Assembly: GCA_963575745.1 (NCBI GenBank)
Contig: CAUYUJ010019356.1
Location: 1-64,000 of the forward strand
Reading direction: 5' to 3'
From: Prorocentrum cordatum
Taxonomy: Eukaryota; Sar; Dinophyceae; Prorocentrales; Prorocentraceae
Length of the DNA stretch: 64,000 nucleotides
Below the pieces are notes generated by a model, which searched no databases, had not been told where the DNA came from, and saw only the letters and a program-made list of their open reading frames with translations. The position numbers and the translations under genes were made by a program. Shown one piece after another: positions 10,236-19,977 of this stretch. Numbering within the stretch: position 1 is the first letter of the stretch; each line of letters starts with the position of its first letter.

Positions 10236-10764
10236 ACTTCTTGGGAAGCTATTTTGGGAGGCTTGGGCTCCTCTTGGACCCGTCTGGGCGCCCTTGAAGG
10301 CCCTGCTGGGGCGCTCTTGGGGCAATCTTGGAGGACATCGGTCAAGGAAGTAGGGTTCCTTAGTTAGAGCCCCCCCCCAGGAACTCCAAAAATCGTCTCC
10401 TGTACCGCACTGGGACCGCTCTTGGAGCGCTCTTCGGCGCTCTTGGCGCCGTCATGGGGCTTTCTTGGGCCCTTCTTGGAGCTATCTTGAGCCATCTTGG
10501 AGCCATCTTGACGCCTCGGATGTGCATCGCAAGCGAAAAAGTGAGAACACCAACGACATTGATTTTCCCTAGGGTTTTGAAGCATTTTGGCCTCTTGGAT
10601 GCATCCTAATGATGCTCTTGTGGGCACTTGGAACCGTCTTGGAGAGTTCTTGGCACGTCTTGGAACATCATGGGGACCATCTTGAGGCATCTTGCGCTAT
10701 CTTGAGCCATCTTGGAGGGTATCTTGGGCTCCCTGAGGCCCTCTTGGAGCCGTCTTGGGCCATC

Positions 10765-10862
10765 TTGGGCGCTCCAACGCGCCGCGGAACCCCCTGTCCA
10801 GGTCAGTGGAGAGGGGGTAGGGGGAGGGGTAAACCCCTCCCCGAAGGGGAAGAGGGAGGGGC
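10765..10862 (+). repeat. CTTGGGG right-end module, copy 5, truncated
   Basis: The module is recognisable up to the hairpin and GGGGAAGAGGGAGGGG, then stops. The next bases (CTTGGTGCAATTCACAG) are the antisense of the reverse transcriptase start of element B. The expected last 40 or so bases with GGGCTGGTGGG are missing, so the boundary is a deletion or recombination joint and not a clean element end. Confidence 0.8.
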
Positions 10863-11054
10863 TTGGTGCAATTCACAGAGCGGCAGGATCTCGCCCAGCT
10901 CCTCGAAAGCTGCGTCGGGAGGCCGATCGAAGTCGCGGCTGCCAACGCGGTCGACGCCCATTGCAGCGTTGGGCTTCGTGCTCTTGTGGGCTGTCCTCAA
11001 CTCCTGAGCTCTAAGAGGCACGAAGGACTCTCCTTGGACCCGCTCGCGAATCTC
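10863..11054 (-). pseudogene. Element B: first part of reverse transcriptase
   Basis: On the minus strand AMGVDRVGSRDFDRPPDAAF and EELGEILPLCELH (about 10,960-10,865) match the opening of the RT domain in this retroelement group, the counterpart of IDGFHPRHSALIGGEGLRVL in element A. The match stops exactly at the joint with the truncated CTTGGGG end module, so all catalytic motifs are absent from this piece. Confidence 0.7.
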
Positions 11055-12360
11055 CGAAAAAATATTTCATAACTGCTGAAAAGCATCCACGGCGGGGCTC
11101 GAGAGACGTTCCCACTTTTCGGTATTCGCGCCCATGATATCCTTCGGGTGAACCAACGTCCTGTGGCCGATCTCAAGAGTGTCTGCTGGGAGCACCTGGT
11201 CACGAATGGATCGGTGAAGCGCTCCGACCGCAGGTGTGGTCTCAGCCCGCTCTCGAACTTCCTGGAGCCAACGTTGAATCGCGCGTTGCTGGTTGCGTTT
11301 GGCAAGGCGCGCTGCGTCGCAACCAAGCCTCTTGAGCTCGTCCAGCGTGGCCTCGCCAAGCTGGCCCAGCACTGGTTGCCACTGGGACTGTTTGAGGCGG
11401 CCCCCTCTGCGAGCAACGCCGTGACTCGCCTCGGGGAACTGCGACGAGAGGTCACGCGCAGCCTCGATGAGAATCTGCTCCTGCTCCTCACCGTTTTGCC
11501 GCTGACGATGGCTGGGAAGACTGCGCGTGATGGTCGAAACTCTGCCCCGCCAGCCTGCGACTCGATTTCTGGGAGGCTGGTTCCGCTGCGGTTTCGACTG
11601 GTGGACCTCGCGCACACGAAACTGCGCTGACTGACCGCGGCTCAGCGCAGGCTGGGTCTGCTGGTGGTGCGTGTAGATAGCGCGCTCAACAGACTACAAT
11701 AAAGTGAACAGATATGCGTGAACATCGGGGACTGGGCCCCGAGCCGAAAAGCTACGGGGGAGGCGACAGCAGGGGCAGGGAGATTGGATGAGTTCGGAGA
11801 GAGCCCAACGTTTTCCCCGGCCTGGCTCCACGGGCACATCGAACGAGATAGAGCCCGAGGTGTCAGGGTCCTGGGCCTGGGAGCTCACCTGCTGAGATTG
11901 GACGGTGCCTTCCTCATCGCTGTCGGCCTTATCGGGGCTCTCGGGGTCAGAGGGTGTCGAATTAACTCGAGCTGGCTCAGCGACTGACTGGGGCGGGCTG
12001 GTGAGAGAAGCAGCAAAGACAGGCTGGGCGGCGTGCGCGGGCTCGGGGGAGTCGAAGTTGGGCTGGTCGGCCCACTGGTCGCAATCGCAGTCGTCCAAGC
12101 AGCCGCTGTCATAGAGAACCGCCGCTGGGCTCGACCTTCCCTGTCCCCGATGCCCCCCCTTCGTCCTCGGCGTGTTTATCCGAGCTGAGCACCTGAATTC
12201 GAACGTTGCCTTTCTCTAAGGCTGTCCTACGGTCAATGTCACGCTTGGCCTTGCTGAGGCTTGCTTCCGAGCGCTCCGGTGGCTTCTTCCCAGGACGGGC
12301 CAGCTTTAGGAGCCTGGGGGGCAACTCTAGCACGAGTGAAAAGTTGGCCGCTCGTGCCAA
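11055..12360 (-). pseudogene. Element B: linker between endonuclease and RT
   Basis: Two minus-strand frames cover this stretch. The upstream part (12,360-11,690) is acidic and Ser/Pro-rich with an Asp/Cys cluster (MDDCDCDQW) near 12,098. The downstream part (11,615-11,067) is Arg/Gln/Glu-rich and helical (IQRWLQEVRERAETT, KRNQQRAIQRW), ending LVHPKDIMGANTEKWERL just before the RT start. Such linkers vary strongly between copies and carry no known catalytic site. About 75 bases near 11,620-11,690 lack an obvious coding trace. Confidence 0.5.
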
Positions 12361-13186
12361 CGATGTTTACGCGAAGCTCAGTGCGAGGACGCCGCGACAC
12401 ATCGCGCACGACGCGCACAGCACGAATATATGGCCGCGCAGCGGCGCTAGCTATTACAAAATCTAGGTGAGAGGGCTTCAGGTCCCCCCAGGAGCGCACG
12501 TACAATCGGCTTCGCGTCTCAAAGTTTGACCTCCTGTCTTTTCGAGGAAGCCAGCTCTACTGAGGGAGACTCGGGTGAAATTCCATTCGGCAGCCGCAAG
12601 CCAGGGAAGCTGGAGGGAGGCTAAGAGTGAGGCGAGCTTCAGAAATCTTGGCACATTCTGATCACGCATGCCTATGGCGGAGTGCCCATAGAACGTGACA
12701 GCGACAATATAATCTCTTTTTAGCTCAGGCCGCGCAGGAACAAAGCCGTCAAATGAGCTGCCACGCTCAGAGCGAAGCCCTTGTGCAGCTCGTGCCTCGC
12801 CCAAGACGCATGCCGGCTAATGCCTGGCTACCGAGAAGAATTCGCCACCTCCGTTCGCGTGGGTGCCCTCCTTGCCGCTGGTCCACTTGCTCTTTGGTCG
12901 GACAGCATCGGCTTGCAGCTTTCTCCACGAGCGCGCCGACATGTCCCCGAGCTTTGTCGCCCATGCAAGTGACGTTGGAGAAGAGAAGGGATGAAGCAGA
13001 GTTGGCGCCGCTCGTCGTAGCTTCTGTGCAACCAGTGGCAGCGAACCCCGCGGAAGAGGTAGAAGGTGAATCTGGAGACGTAGCAGTCGTCGAACTGCCT
13101 GCACTGGTACCAGTAGTAGAAGCACTGGCGGTCCCCGAACTCGCAGCACTCGTAGTCTACGTCGCGCTCACGGCTGAGGTCCCTAG
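12361..13186 (-). pseudogene. Element B: endonuclease domain, frameshifted
   Basis: Minus-strand pieces in order: SSPTSLAWATKLGDMSARSW and EGTHANGGGEFFSVARH (13,030-12,820) match the early part of the LINE endonuclease, YIVAVTFYGHSAIGMRDQN (about 12,715-12,660) the central strands, and PWLAAAEWNFTRVSL (about 12,600-12,555) the Gly-Asp-x-Asn block, here Ala-Glu-Trp-Asn. LDFVIASAAARPYIRAVRVV (about 12,465-12,410) matches the IDYF block. The terminal Pro-His is replaced (SRRPRTELR). These changes to metal-binding residues argue that the copy was inactive even before its frameshifts. Confidence 0.65.
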
Positions 13187-13957
13187 TCAACTCGAAGCCG
13201 TGCTTTGTGCCGCTGCATGAGGTGCACCCGCGCCCTTGCCGCCGTCGCCCTTGTCCTTGTTGACTGCAGATGCCGCCTGGAACCTCACATGGGAGATTCG
13301 CTCGGCCTCCAGCGCGATGGCCTCCTCCTTTTCGGAGTCGACGGACGCAGCAGGAGCTCCTGCTCCGCTGCCGCTGCCAGCCGCTGCCACCGCCTCAGCA
13401 GCAGCGTCGCCGCCGGCTCCCTCCTGGGCACCGCCGTCGTAATTCTTGCGTTTCTTGGCCATCCTCTCCGTGACCTTAGTCTGGGCCTTCTTCGCCTTGT
13501 CGACGAACTCTTGCCACGTCGCATTCTTCTGATCCATGACTGCCTTGTACTTCTCAAGCGCGGCCTTTAGAGCTCGAAACTGCTGCTTATCATTCTCCTC
13601 GTAGTCCCGTGACTCGAAGGAATCAAACACGTCCATGTTCATAGAGATGCCGAAGACGGGCTTGGTCTCCTGCTCGACGGAGGCGGGCGGCGACTCGGTC
13701 TTGACCTCCGTCTGCACCGGCGTCTCGGCGGCCGCCGTCTTCGCCGCCGCCGCGCGGGCGAGCTCGAGCGAGGCCTCGCGCTCCTTGCCCTCGGCGGTGG
13801 CCAGCTGCTGGCGAAGCCGCGCCGCCTGGTCCACCAACTGCTGGTGGCGGTTTCTGGCGGCCGTCCACGCGCCGTCAGCACGCTTGACGGCGTCAACGGC
13901 GTCACCGTTTTTGGTGCTCGAGTTCTGGCTGGCCAGCCTCTCCGACTGCTGCTGCAA
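13187..13957 (-). pseudogene. Element B: coiled-coil segment
   Basis: A 256-codon minus-strand frame rich in Ala, Lys, Glu and Gln. It has heptad-like stretches (AARLRQQLATAEGKEREASL and QFRALKAALEKYKAVMDQKN), a basic cluster (RMAKKRKNYD) and an Ala/Gly-rich end. No catalytic domain is visible. It corresponds in position to the coiled coil of the element A protein, between zinc finger and endonuclease. The segment opens with TTG, not ATG; the true start lies upstream in another frame. Role unknown; coiled coils in LINE N-terminal proteins usually mediate self-assembly. Confidence 0.55.
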
Positions 13958-14374
13958 GACCTGCTGCAGCTCAGCTCGGCGCCCTGGGTGGCCTTCATCG
14001 CCTGCTCGAGCAAGGCAGGGACCTCGTGGGCTTGGCTCGTCTTGAGGCCGCCACGCCGCCCTCCGCCGCGCGGGGTGCTGGTCCCCGACGTCGCCTCGCT
14101 CTCGAAATGCGTTTGAACAAGCGCACCAGCTTCGAACACTTGCTGCAGCCGGAGTTAGCGAGGAGGAGCTTGTCGTTGCATTCGCGCGTTTGGCAGAATT
14201 GACACTTGCTCCAGGGACGTCGCACAGATGATATCAGAAAGAAAAGTTGTCCCGTCTTTCGTTGATGCACACGGGCGATGGGGCGCGCCCGCTGCAAAAT
14301 CCCGCAAGGACTACGTGGAACTACAGGGAAGGCTCCTAGCACTTGCCCAGCGCGCGGGGGCGTGGGACTTGGTG
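13958..14374 (-). pseudogene. Element B: 5' leader and N-terminal zinc finger
   Basis: Directly after the spliced-leader relic comes about 130 bases of leader, then RRPWSKCQFCQTRECNDKLL and SGCSKC (about 14,222-14,140), a Trp-led C-x2-C ... C-x2-C cluster comparable to the RanBP2-type finger that opens element A. After a frameshift near 14,140 the text continues FEAGALVQTHFESEATSGTS and AHEVPALLEQAMKATQGAEL into the coiled coil. No convincing ATG remains before the finger. Confidence 0.55.
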
Positions 14375-14411
14375 CTCGAGCCCAAGTGGCTTGCGCCAAA
14401 ATGGCTACGGA
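14375..14411 (-). other. Tandem spliced-leader relic at the 5' end of element B
   Basis: The minus strand of 14,390-14,411 matches the 22-nt dinoflagellate spliced leader at 21 of 22 positions (T to G at position 18). It is followed immediately by a 15-nt second unit (14,375-14,389) that matches the last 15 leader bases at 12 of 15. The second unit begins exactly after the internal TAG of the leader, as expected when a genomic relic serves as trans-splice acceptor. Confidence 0.9.
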
Positions 14412-14500
14412 GGGAGGGAGGGAGGGAGGGAGGGAGGAGGAGGAGGCGGAGGAGGAGGATGAGGAGAAGGAGGAGGAGGAGGAGGAGGAGTAGGACGAAT
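14403..14500. repeat. GGA/GGGA microsatellite
   Basis: Purine tract beginning at the very 5' edge of the element B leader relic. It runs into an AT-rich, degenerate AATAC/ATACGA-like tract (about 14,500-14,790). Confidence 0.9.
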
Positions 14501-15420
14501 AATACGAATGCGAAAAACAATAGTCATACTCCGAAGCATAATGGTAATACTACTATTAGTAATGATACTTATGATCACAACGGGAGTAACAACATTCATA
14601 ACAACAACTGTTCGATCAATGATATTACTACTAATATGAATACGCCGACGATGAGTCACAGTATGCATATCATAAGGGGAATACGAATACGAATACTAAT
14701 AAGCATAGTGGTAATACTAATCTTAATCTTAATACTGATAAACATACGAATGATAAAATATAGAAGACGAACTCGAAAACGAAGTACAACGATACGAAGA
14801 AGAGGAGGAGGACGACGACGATGGTGACTGCGATTGCGACGACGACGCCCGACAGGCGCGCGGCGCCCGTTGGCCGCCCCAGGCACTCCGGGGGCTTTCG
14901 TGGACCTCGAGACCACCATCAACGACTTCGAGGAGGCGGCTCGGGGACCGTCGCGTCCATTCCCCCCTGAGGATGGGGGGGAGGACGGGGGCAAGGAGAA
15001 GGAGGATGAGGAAGAGGAGGAGGTGGAGGAGGAACAGCTGGAAGAGGCGGAAGAGTCGGTACATCGGCTCTGGGTGGAGGCGCTTTTGCTGAGGTCTACA
15101 GGAGGACGCTCGGGGCGAACGGGGCGAGAGGACAATGCTGCAGCACATCCTCCCGTCCCAAGTCCCCTCTTCGTTCGTCTCATACACATGTTCTTCTTCA
15201 CTGCGCGAGGCGCCCCCTTCGAAAGACGATCGCCCCACCGGCCCTCGCTGGCGGGAAGTCCATCTTGAGAGAAACAATATTCCATGTCTGGAGTTATACG
15301 GAATGCGACAAGGTGGGATTTCAAAGTCCAAGCAAGTTTTGAAACGGGGGCCGCCATTTGCCCGTGTGGTAATTCCTCAACCAGTGCTTGCTCTTTACCC
15401 CGGGAAACAGTCATGAATTC
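14500..15420. other. No recognisable gene: AT-rich tract, then GA-rich tract
   Basis: 14,500-14,790 is AT-rich with scattered AATAC, ACTAAT and ATACGA steps. 14,790-15,060 is rich in GAC, GAA and GGA. Open frames here are low-complexity Ser or Glu/Arg runs with no domain signal. Nothing further is seen to 15,420. Confidence 0.7.
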
Positions 15421-15489
15421 TCCCTTTAGATGCCTTTGGGTTTCTTTCGGGGTTCTTTTGAGGCACCTCTTGGGGTCGTTTTTCGGAGT

Positions 15490-16240
15490 CCTTTGAGGTT
15501 TTTTGGGGGTTCTGTGCGTGCTTGACCGCCAAGCCGACAGCCAAGGCCAGTGGCAGGTTTTATGCTCCCCACCTGTGCTAACATATTGCGGGGGGGGGGG
15601 TCGCCGAACGCGCCTGCGATGTCCGTCCGTGTGCTTCCCTACATAATCTCCTGAAGCTCTTCATGTCTGTGTTCTGGTGGCAACAAGGGCTGCCTGTGTC
15701 CATGAGAGCCCGCATAATCCCTTTTCGTGTTTCGTTCCTCCTCGCTGTCCCCCCCGAGCTGCTGTACCTGAACTTTGTGGGTTCCTTTGAGATCCCTGTT
15801 AGAATCCTTCGGGATTCGTCTGGGATTCCTGTGAGGGGAGACTTCGTTATGGTTCCTACCAGATGCCTTCAGGAATCGTTGGAGGCCCATGGGACATTCC
15901 TTTCATGTTCATTTCTGTTGATATTCTTTCGGGGATTCCCTTGGGCTTCCGTTGAATTTCTTTGAGGCTTCTGTGCGTACTGAACCGCCACATCGATCAC
16001 TAGGGTCAGCGATAGCCGTATTTGTTATAAGGTTGTTTGACATATCGTTGGGGAATCGTGGAGGTCGTCTGCGAAATCTTTGCGTGGTCTCCCCATGGAC
16101 GCAATGTCCGCATTGGGTTCGCAATCAGGATTGTCTGTGTCCACGCGAGTTCGCGTCTTCACGTCATTATGCTTCCACTTGCGATTCCTCGTCAGTTTCT
16201 TCGGTTTCCTTACCAAGACCCTGCGGCTTACTATTGGCCC
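15490..16240. repeat. Diverged tandem duplication, period about 440-465 bp
   Basis: TTCTGTGCGTGCTTGACCGCC near 15,509 recurs as TTCTGTGCGTACTGAACCGCC near 15,967 (diverged, part shown), and TGTCTGTGTCCATGAGAG-like text near 15,690 recurs as TGTCTGTGTCCACGCGAG near 16,133. The two halves are rich in TTCGGGGATTCC-like steps. No coding signal is recognised. Confidence 0.55.
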
Positions 16241-16390
16241 TGAGGCTTCTTATGATATCCCTTTCGCTTTTCTATGCGCGCATTGGCACTGGGCGCTGGG
16301 GAATGTGGCGACCTTCGTGTCGCCATGTCGCCACCATCGATTATTCCCTGTTGGCAGCTTGTGGCGCAAACAGTCAATGCGAACATTTAT

Positions 16391-17254
16391 TGAATCGCTT
16401 CGCTCATTCCGCCGGCCCATACGGTCTCATGTCTGCCGTTTGCCCGAGGGCCTGGTGTCAATGCGGCGCTTTGGGGGTTCCTGGGGCCGCTTGGGGGACT
16501 CCTGGGGCGCTCGGGGGGGCATTTGGGGGGCCTCCTGGGGCCGCTTGGGGGACTCTTGGGGGCCTCCTGAGGGCCTCGTGGGGGCCTCTTGGGGCCTCTT
16601 AGGGGCCTCTTGGGGCCTCGTAGGGGCTTCTTAGGGCCGAGGGCGCGAAATTTTGTTTCGTGTTCCCTCTCTGGGGCCCCTTTGGGGGTGTTCTTGGGGC
16701 CCTCTTGGACCGTCTTGGAGGCTTCTTGGGCCGTCTTCGAGCCCTCTTGGGCCATCTTGGGGCCCTCTTGGGGGCCTCTTGGGCCCTCTTGGGGCGATCT
16801 TGGGGGCCTCTGGGGCCGTCTTGGGGCGTCGGGAACCGAAAAGGTGGAAGCTCCAAAATCTCTCAAAAACCTAAGGAAAAACAATGAATTTTGCCTCCGG
16901 GGGCCCTCTTGGGAGTGCTCTGGGAGGCCTCTTGGGGCGTCTGGGGGCTATCTTGGGCGTCTTGGAGCGATCTTGTGGCATGTCGGACCCCTCGTGTACC
17001 ATCTTGGGGGCCTCTTGGGGGCCTCTTGGCCTTTCTTGGGGCTCTCGGGGACGTCTCGGAGCCCTGTTGGTGCGCTCATGGAGCGCTCCTGGAGCGCTCT
17101 GGGGGACTCCTCTCGGGACTCTCTCAGGACCTTGCCGGGGTACTTTTCGTCCGGGGACCCCCAGGGGCCGCCCCGCGCGCGCGAACTAGAGAATTCTTAA
17201 CCAGTTACCGGAGATCTTAGCACGCCTCTGGCCCGTTGGGCCGGCGAATTTTGC
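16391..17254 (+). mobile_element. CTTGGGG element, TIR subfamily, copy I
   Basis: Left end ATCGCTTCGCTC followed by ATTCCGCCGGCCCAT (16,406-16,420). The right end TGGGCCGGCGAAT (17,237-17,249) is close to its reverse complement, so the ends form imperfect terminal inverted repeats. Inside is a CTTGGGG/CCTCTTGGGG minisatellite, an AT-rich cassette (CCTAAGGAAAAACAATGAAT near 16,870) and a non-repetitive right arm with CGTCCGGGGACCCCCAGGGG. A near-identical copy lies at 54,255-55,254. No transposase. Element C's 3' tail adjoins the right end. Confidence 0.75.
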
Positions 17255-17571
17255 GTGCCATCGATATCGCCAAATGGCGTCGCCCTGCACGAATTATTCA
17301 GGTTGTGTGATGGCGATGTCGCGGGCGGGGTGGGTACAATTAGGAGTTCCAACTTGCCTCTCCAAGTGATTTTCTGGGCGCGTCCGGGCTTCGCCTCGTG
17401 GTCTCTCCGTGCGCTGGCTGGGTGGGCGGGTTTCCGCCACGTGGGTCGCCCCGGGGCTTCTCGTGGGCGCCCCGCGCGCGGGGTGGATGGGCCGGGGGTT
17501 TGCCCGGTGCCGGCCCGTCGGCGCCTCGTGGGCTTACACCACGCAGCTTTACACAAAATGCACCACACAGC
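17255..17571 (-). other. Element C 3' tail after the knuckle stop
   Basis: After the stop at 17,572 the minus strand continues GC-rich for about 300 bases to the right terminus of the CTTGGGG element at 17,250. A frame can be read through it (ITWRGKLELLIVPTPPATSP) that also crosses into the neighbouring element, so I take it as untranslated 3' sequence. No poly-A or simple tail is visible. Confidence 0.4.
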
Positions 17572-17994
17572 TTACACCGCGTGCCAGCCCAGGCGTCTTT
17601 GGAGAGCGTCCTTGGGGCGAGCGCCCGGCTGGCCCTGGAACGCCTCTCCTTGACACTCCCACACAACGTGGCCCGTCGTTGGTACAGCGCTTGCACACCA
17701 CGGGCATTCCATCGCAGGGTTGTTCCCTTGGCCCCGCTCGAAGGCGGCAGGGGACAACTTACGGCCTCCCGTGAGCACCGCAAAAGTAGACGGGTGCTCC
17801 TGCGCATTGGCGATGATGGCCTTGAGCCGCTTCGCGTCGTAGTGGGCAGTCCGGCACGCCTGCGCTGCGTTTCGTGTCGTGGCCAACCAGTTGTGGAATT
17901 TGTGATACCGCCACGCTGCCCTTAGTACGTGGCCCAGGTTGGGCGAGTGCCAGTGTTCATACATGCTGTTCAGGAAGATCGTCTCGTCGATCAC
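17572..17994 (-). pseudogene. Element C: C-terminal domain with CCHC knuckle
   Basis: A 140-codon minus-strand frame, helical and His/Arg/Trp-rich (HVLRAAWRYHKFHNWLATTR), then MECPWCASAVPTTGHVVWEC near 17,710-17,650, a C-x2-C-x7-H-x4-C knuckle of the kind that follows RT and RNase H in LINEs. It ends RPKDALQRRLGWHAV and stop, the likely natural C-terminus. The frame opens with a non-ATG codon and joins upstream sequence after a frame change. Confidence 0.75.
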
Positions 17995-18399
17995 GTGGTG
18001 GTACCATTTCCACTGTGCTCTATTCTTCCTCCCCGTCCAACTGAGGTGCTGTCGGATAGTTCCTGCCAGGGTCCGTCCGGCCCCTCAAGTGCCTGGCGTG
18101 CTGCCGTCGTTCATTCTTCTGAATGAAGCCCGCGCCACGGCGACGAGCGTCTCCTGCGACTGTGTGGCCCACGACCAGGCACTTCCGGTGCCGCGACCAC
18201 CGTCGCTGTACACCCGTGGCGCTGTGGACGGCCGCATGGCCGCGCGCGGCGGCGTGGAGTTGAACCACCAGTACTGGGACGACGAGAGCGGCCCAGCAGC
18301 TATCGCCTCCTGCCGCTGTCGGGGAGGGAGCGGTAGCAAAACCGTGCGCGTTCCACTTGTCGTTGTGCTTTGGACACGCGCTTCGCCTCCTTGGCACTG
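17995..18399 (-). pseudogene. Element C: RNase H-like fragment
   Basis: On the minus strand APRVYSDGGRGTGSAWSWAT (about 18,215-18,155) resembles the first strand of a retroelement RNase H, with the Asp of the YSDGG block. Later RNase H blocks are not recognisable; the text after VAVARASFRRMND becomes stop-ridden or frameshifted until the C-terminal domain. Assignment rests on this one motif plus position between RT and knuckle, so confidence is moderate. Confidence 0.45.
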
Positions 18400-19977
18400 G
18401 CGGCCTTGTGCTTTCCTCCAGTGAGTCTCATCCCCAAGATTGTCGAGCTTGGGAAAATGATGTCCGCGCGGACACCCCGCGCCTGTAGCTGCCGCCGCTT
18501 CCGCGGGTCACGGTGTGCTCACTGCTGTTCGCCGTTGTTCTCAACCACACCCAAGGCGTTTGACCAGTCGTCCCAGATGGCCGCGGCGCCAAGCATACCG
18601 TCGAGAGTGCGAGACGTCCACGTATGGTCGTCGACGTACAGGGCCGTGCTGACCCTGGGCTCCCGCGCGGCAACCTCACAGAGCGAACCCGCGAGCGCGA
18701 CCGACCACGGATCCCCTCGTTGGGGGGAGGTGGTCACGTTTTCTGGCTGCTTGGCAGGGGCCCCATGTAGCTGTAACCACCGTCGTTGGTTGGCCCATTG
18801 CCTTCCCAACTGCTTCGCGAATACCCATCTGCTCCATCTCTGTCGTTGCTGCCGTAGGATGTACCCAGTCGAACGCCGAGCTGTAGTCCCAAGACGCACC
18901 GAACTCGCCAGCCTCCAGGGCAGCGATGACCCGCGCCGCCGCGTCGTGCACCGTAACACCCTTCTTTGCCCTTGGGGCCTCTTGCGGCCACCATTCCTTG
19001 CACCAGGCGGCGCAGGAGGGAGAACGCAGGCGAGCTGTGGCCCAGAGCCTGTGCCACGAGCTGAACACCGTGATCGGTCGGAGCTGCGAGACCAGGATGT
19101 CCCCTCCCCCCGCCGGCGGGCTCTCCTTGGGGAGGTGGATCTGTCGCGCCTCCCACCACGGACTCGGGAGGGCCTCTGCGATCTCAAAGGCGTCAAACAC
19201 CACGGCGACGGTCGGGGCCACAAGGCCACCGAGGTCAGCCACCTCTGTCCCAGACCATCCATCGGTACCTGCCGCCGTGCCCCGCTGTCGGTCCATTGCG
19301 CCACGCACATCAACTACGTCGTGGTTGTCCCAATCCCGTTTCGGGAGCCGCTTGGTCCACACCCTCATTCTCTGTGCTCGTGGTGGCGGTGGTCGCAGCA
19401 GGGGCGGCGCTATTGTCGTCGTACACAGGCACGCCCCGCACGGGCGCCTCCTCCGCGCAACCAATTGTGCACCCGTCGGCGGCTGTTCCGGAGCCCAGTC
19501 TCCCAACGTCGTAACCGTGCTGCCCGTGCCCGGTCCCGCTCCACCCGTAGTCGGTTTTTTTTGCGTCCCGTCGTAGATCCTGCCACCGTTCCACACCGTC
19601 GCCCGTTGGTAGTCGTAGGCTAGCTGCCGCCGCACGCAGGCGTTGTTGTAGCACACAGGACTCTTCCTCCCTCCACCGGCCGCGGCGCACCAACTACACA
19701 GGCCTGTTGCACCTCGCGATGAGATTCGTGAGCTGGCGCTCCTGAAACGGCGGCTGTGGAACCACGCAGTTGGCTCGCATCTGCTTTCGCTTGAGCTTGA
19801 CCTCTCCATTGTGACACCCAGCAGGGTATGCCGTGACATACACACGTTGCCGTTGTAGTGCCTCCTGCCGTCGTCGTGTTCCCCTCGGCCTCCAGGGCCT
19901 CCTGCAGCATGAGCCGGGCCCGCTCCCTTGTCGTCTCCAGAGCAACAGAAAACTGCCGCCACAGGTCGTCCACCCAA
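18400..19977 (-). pseudogene. Element C: reverse transcriptase, frameshifted
   Basis: Minus-strand motifs in order: GTDGWSGTEVADLGGLV (about 19,270), PWWEARQIHLPKESPP (about 19,160-19,115), LRPITVFSSWHRLWATARL (about 19,092-19,036), ASWDYSSAFDWVHP (about 18,896-18,855, catalytic Asp). After a frameshift come PQRGDPWSVALAGSL (about 18,720-18,680) and TALYVDDHTWTSRT (about 18,650-18,610), the YVDD active-site motif, then NALGVVENN. In yet another frame ARGVRADIIFPKLDNLGDET follows. All main catalytic residues are visible, but one polypeptide cannot be made because the reading frame changes before the GDP motif. Confidence 0.85.

Larger units (their letters stand above)
7727..10862 (+). mobile_element. 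CTTGGGG composite repeat array, truncated at its right end
   Basis: The left edge shows AATTCTAGACGCTTCGC followed by ATCCCCACCAGCCC (7748-7761), the same left terminus as the complete copy at 56,149. A GGA-rich tract (7807-8015) follows, then long stretches of a degenerate 10-13 base unit around CTTGGGGCCT, interrupted by conserved 150-bp right-end modules. The last module is cut in its GGGGAAGAGGGAGGGG run at 10,861-10,862, where the reverse transcriptase start of element B begins. At 9180-9216 a right end is fused directly to a left end. Both strands give long Gly/Leu/Trp/Ser or Pro/Arg/Lys frames that follow from the repeat and are not genes. Confidence 0.75.
10863..14411 (-). mobile_element. 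Non-LTR retroelement B, spliced-leader-headed, cut within RT
   Basis: Read on the minus strand from 14,411: tandem spliced-leader relic, leader, zinc finger, coiled coil, endonuclease, linker, and the first about 35 residues of the reverse transcriptase, then the joint with the CTTGGGG array. It matches the 5' half of element A in architecture but not closely in sequence. Frames change at least five times. The missing 3' half is matched in strand and order by element G beyond the array. Confidence 0.8.

Noticed and set aside
10490-10510. CTTGAGCCATCTTGG resembling an inverted spliced leader
   Set aside because: It is a variant of the CTTGGGCCATCTTGG repeat unit found throughout the array.
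12828-13190. Tyr/Cys-rich minus-strand frame as a small Cys-rich protein
   Set aside because: It is an alternative frame of the element B endonuclease region; the neighbouring frame carries the endonuclease motifs.
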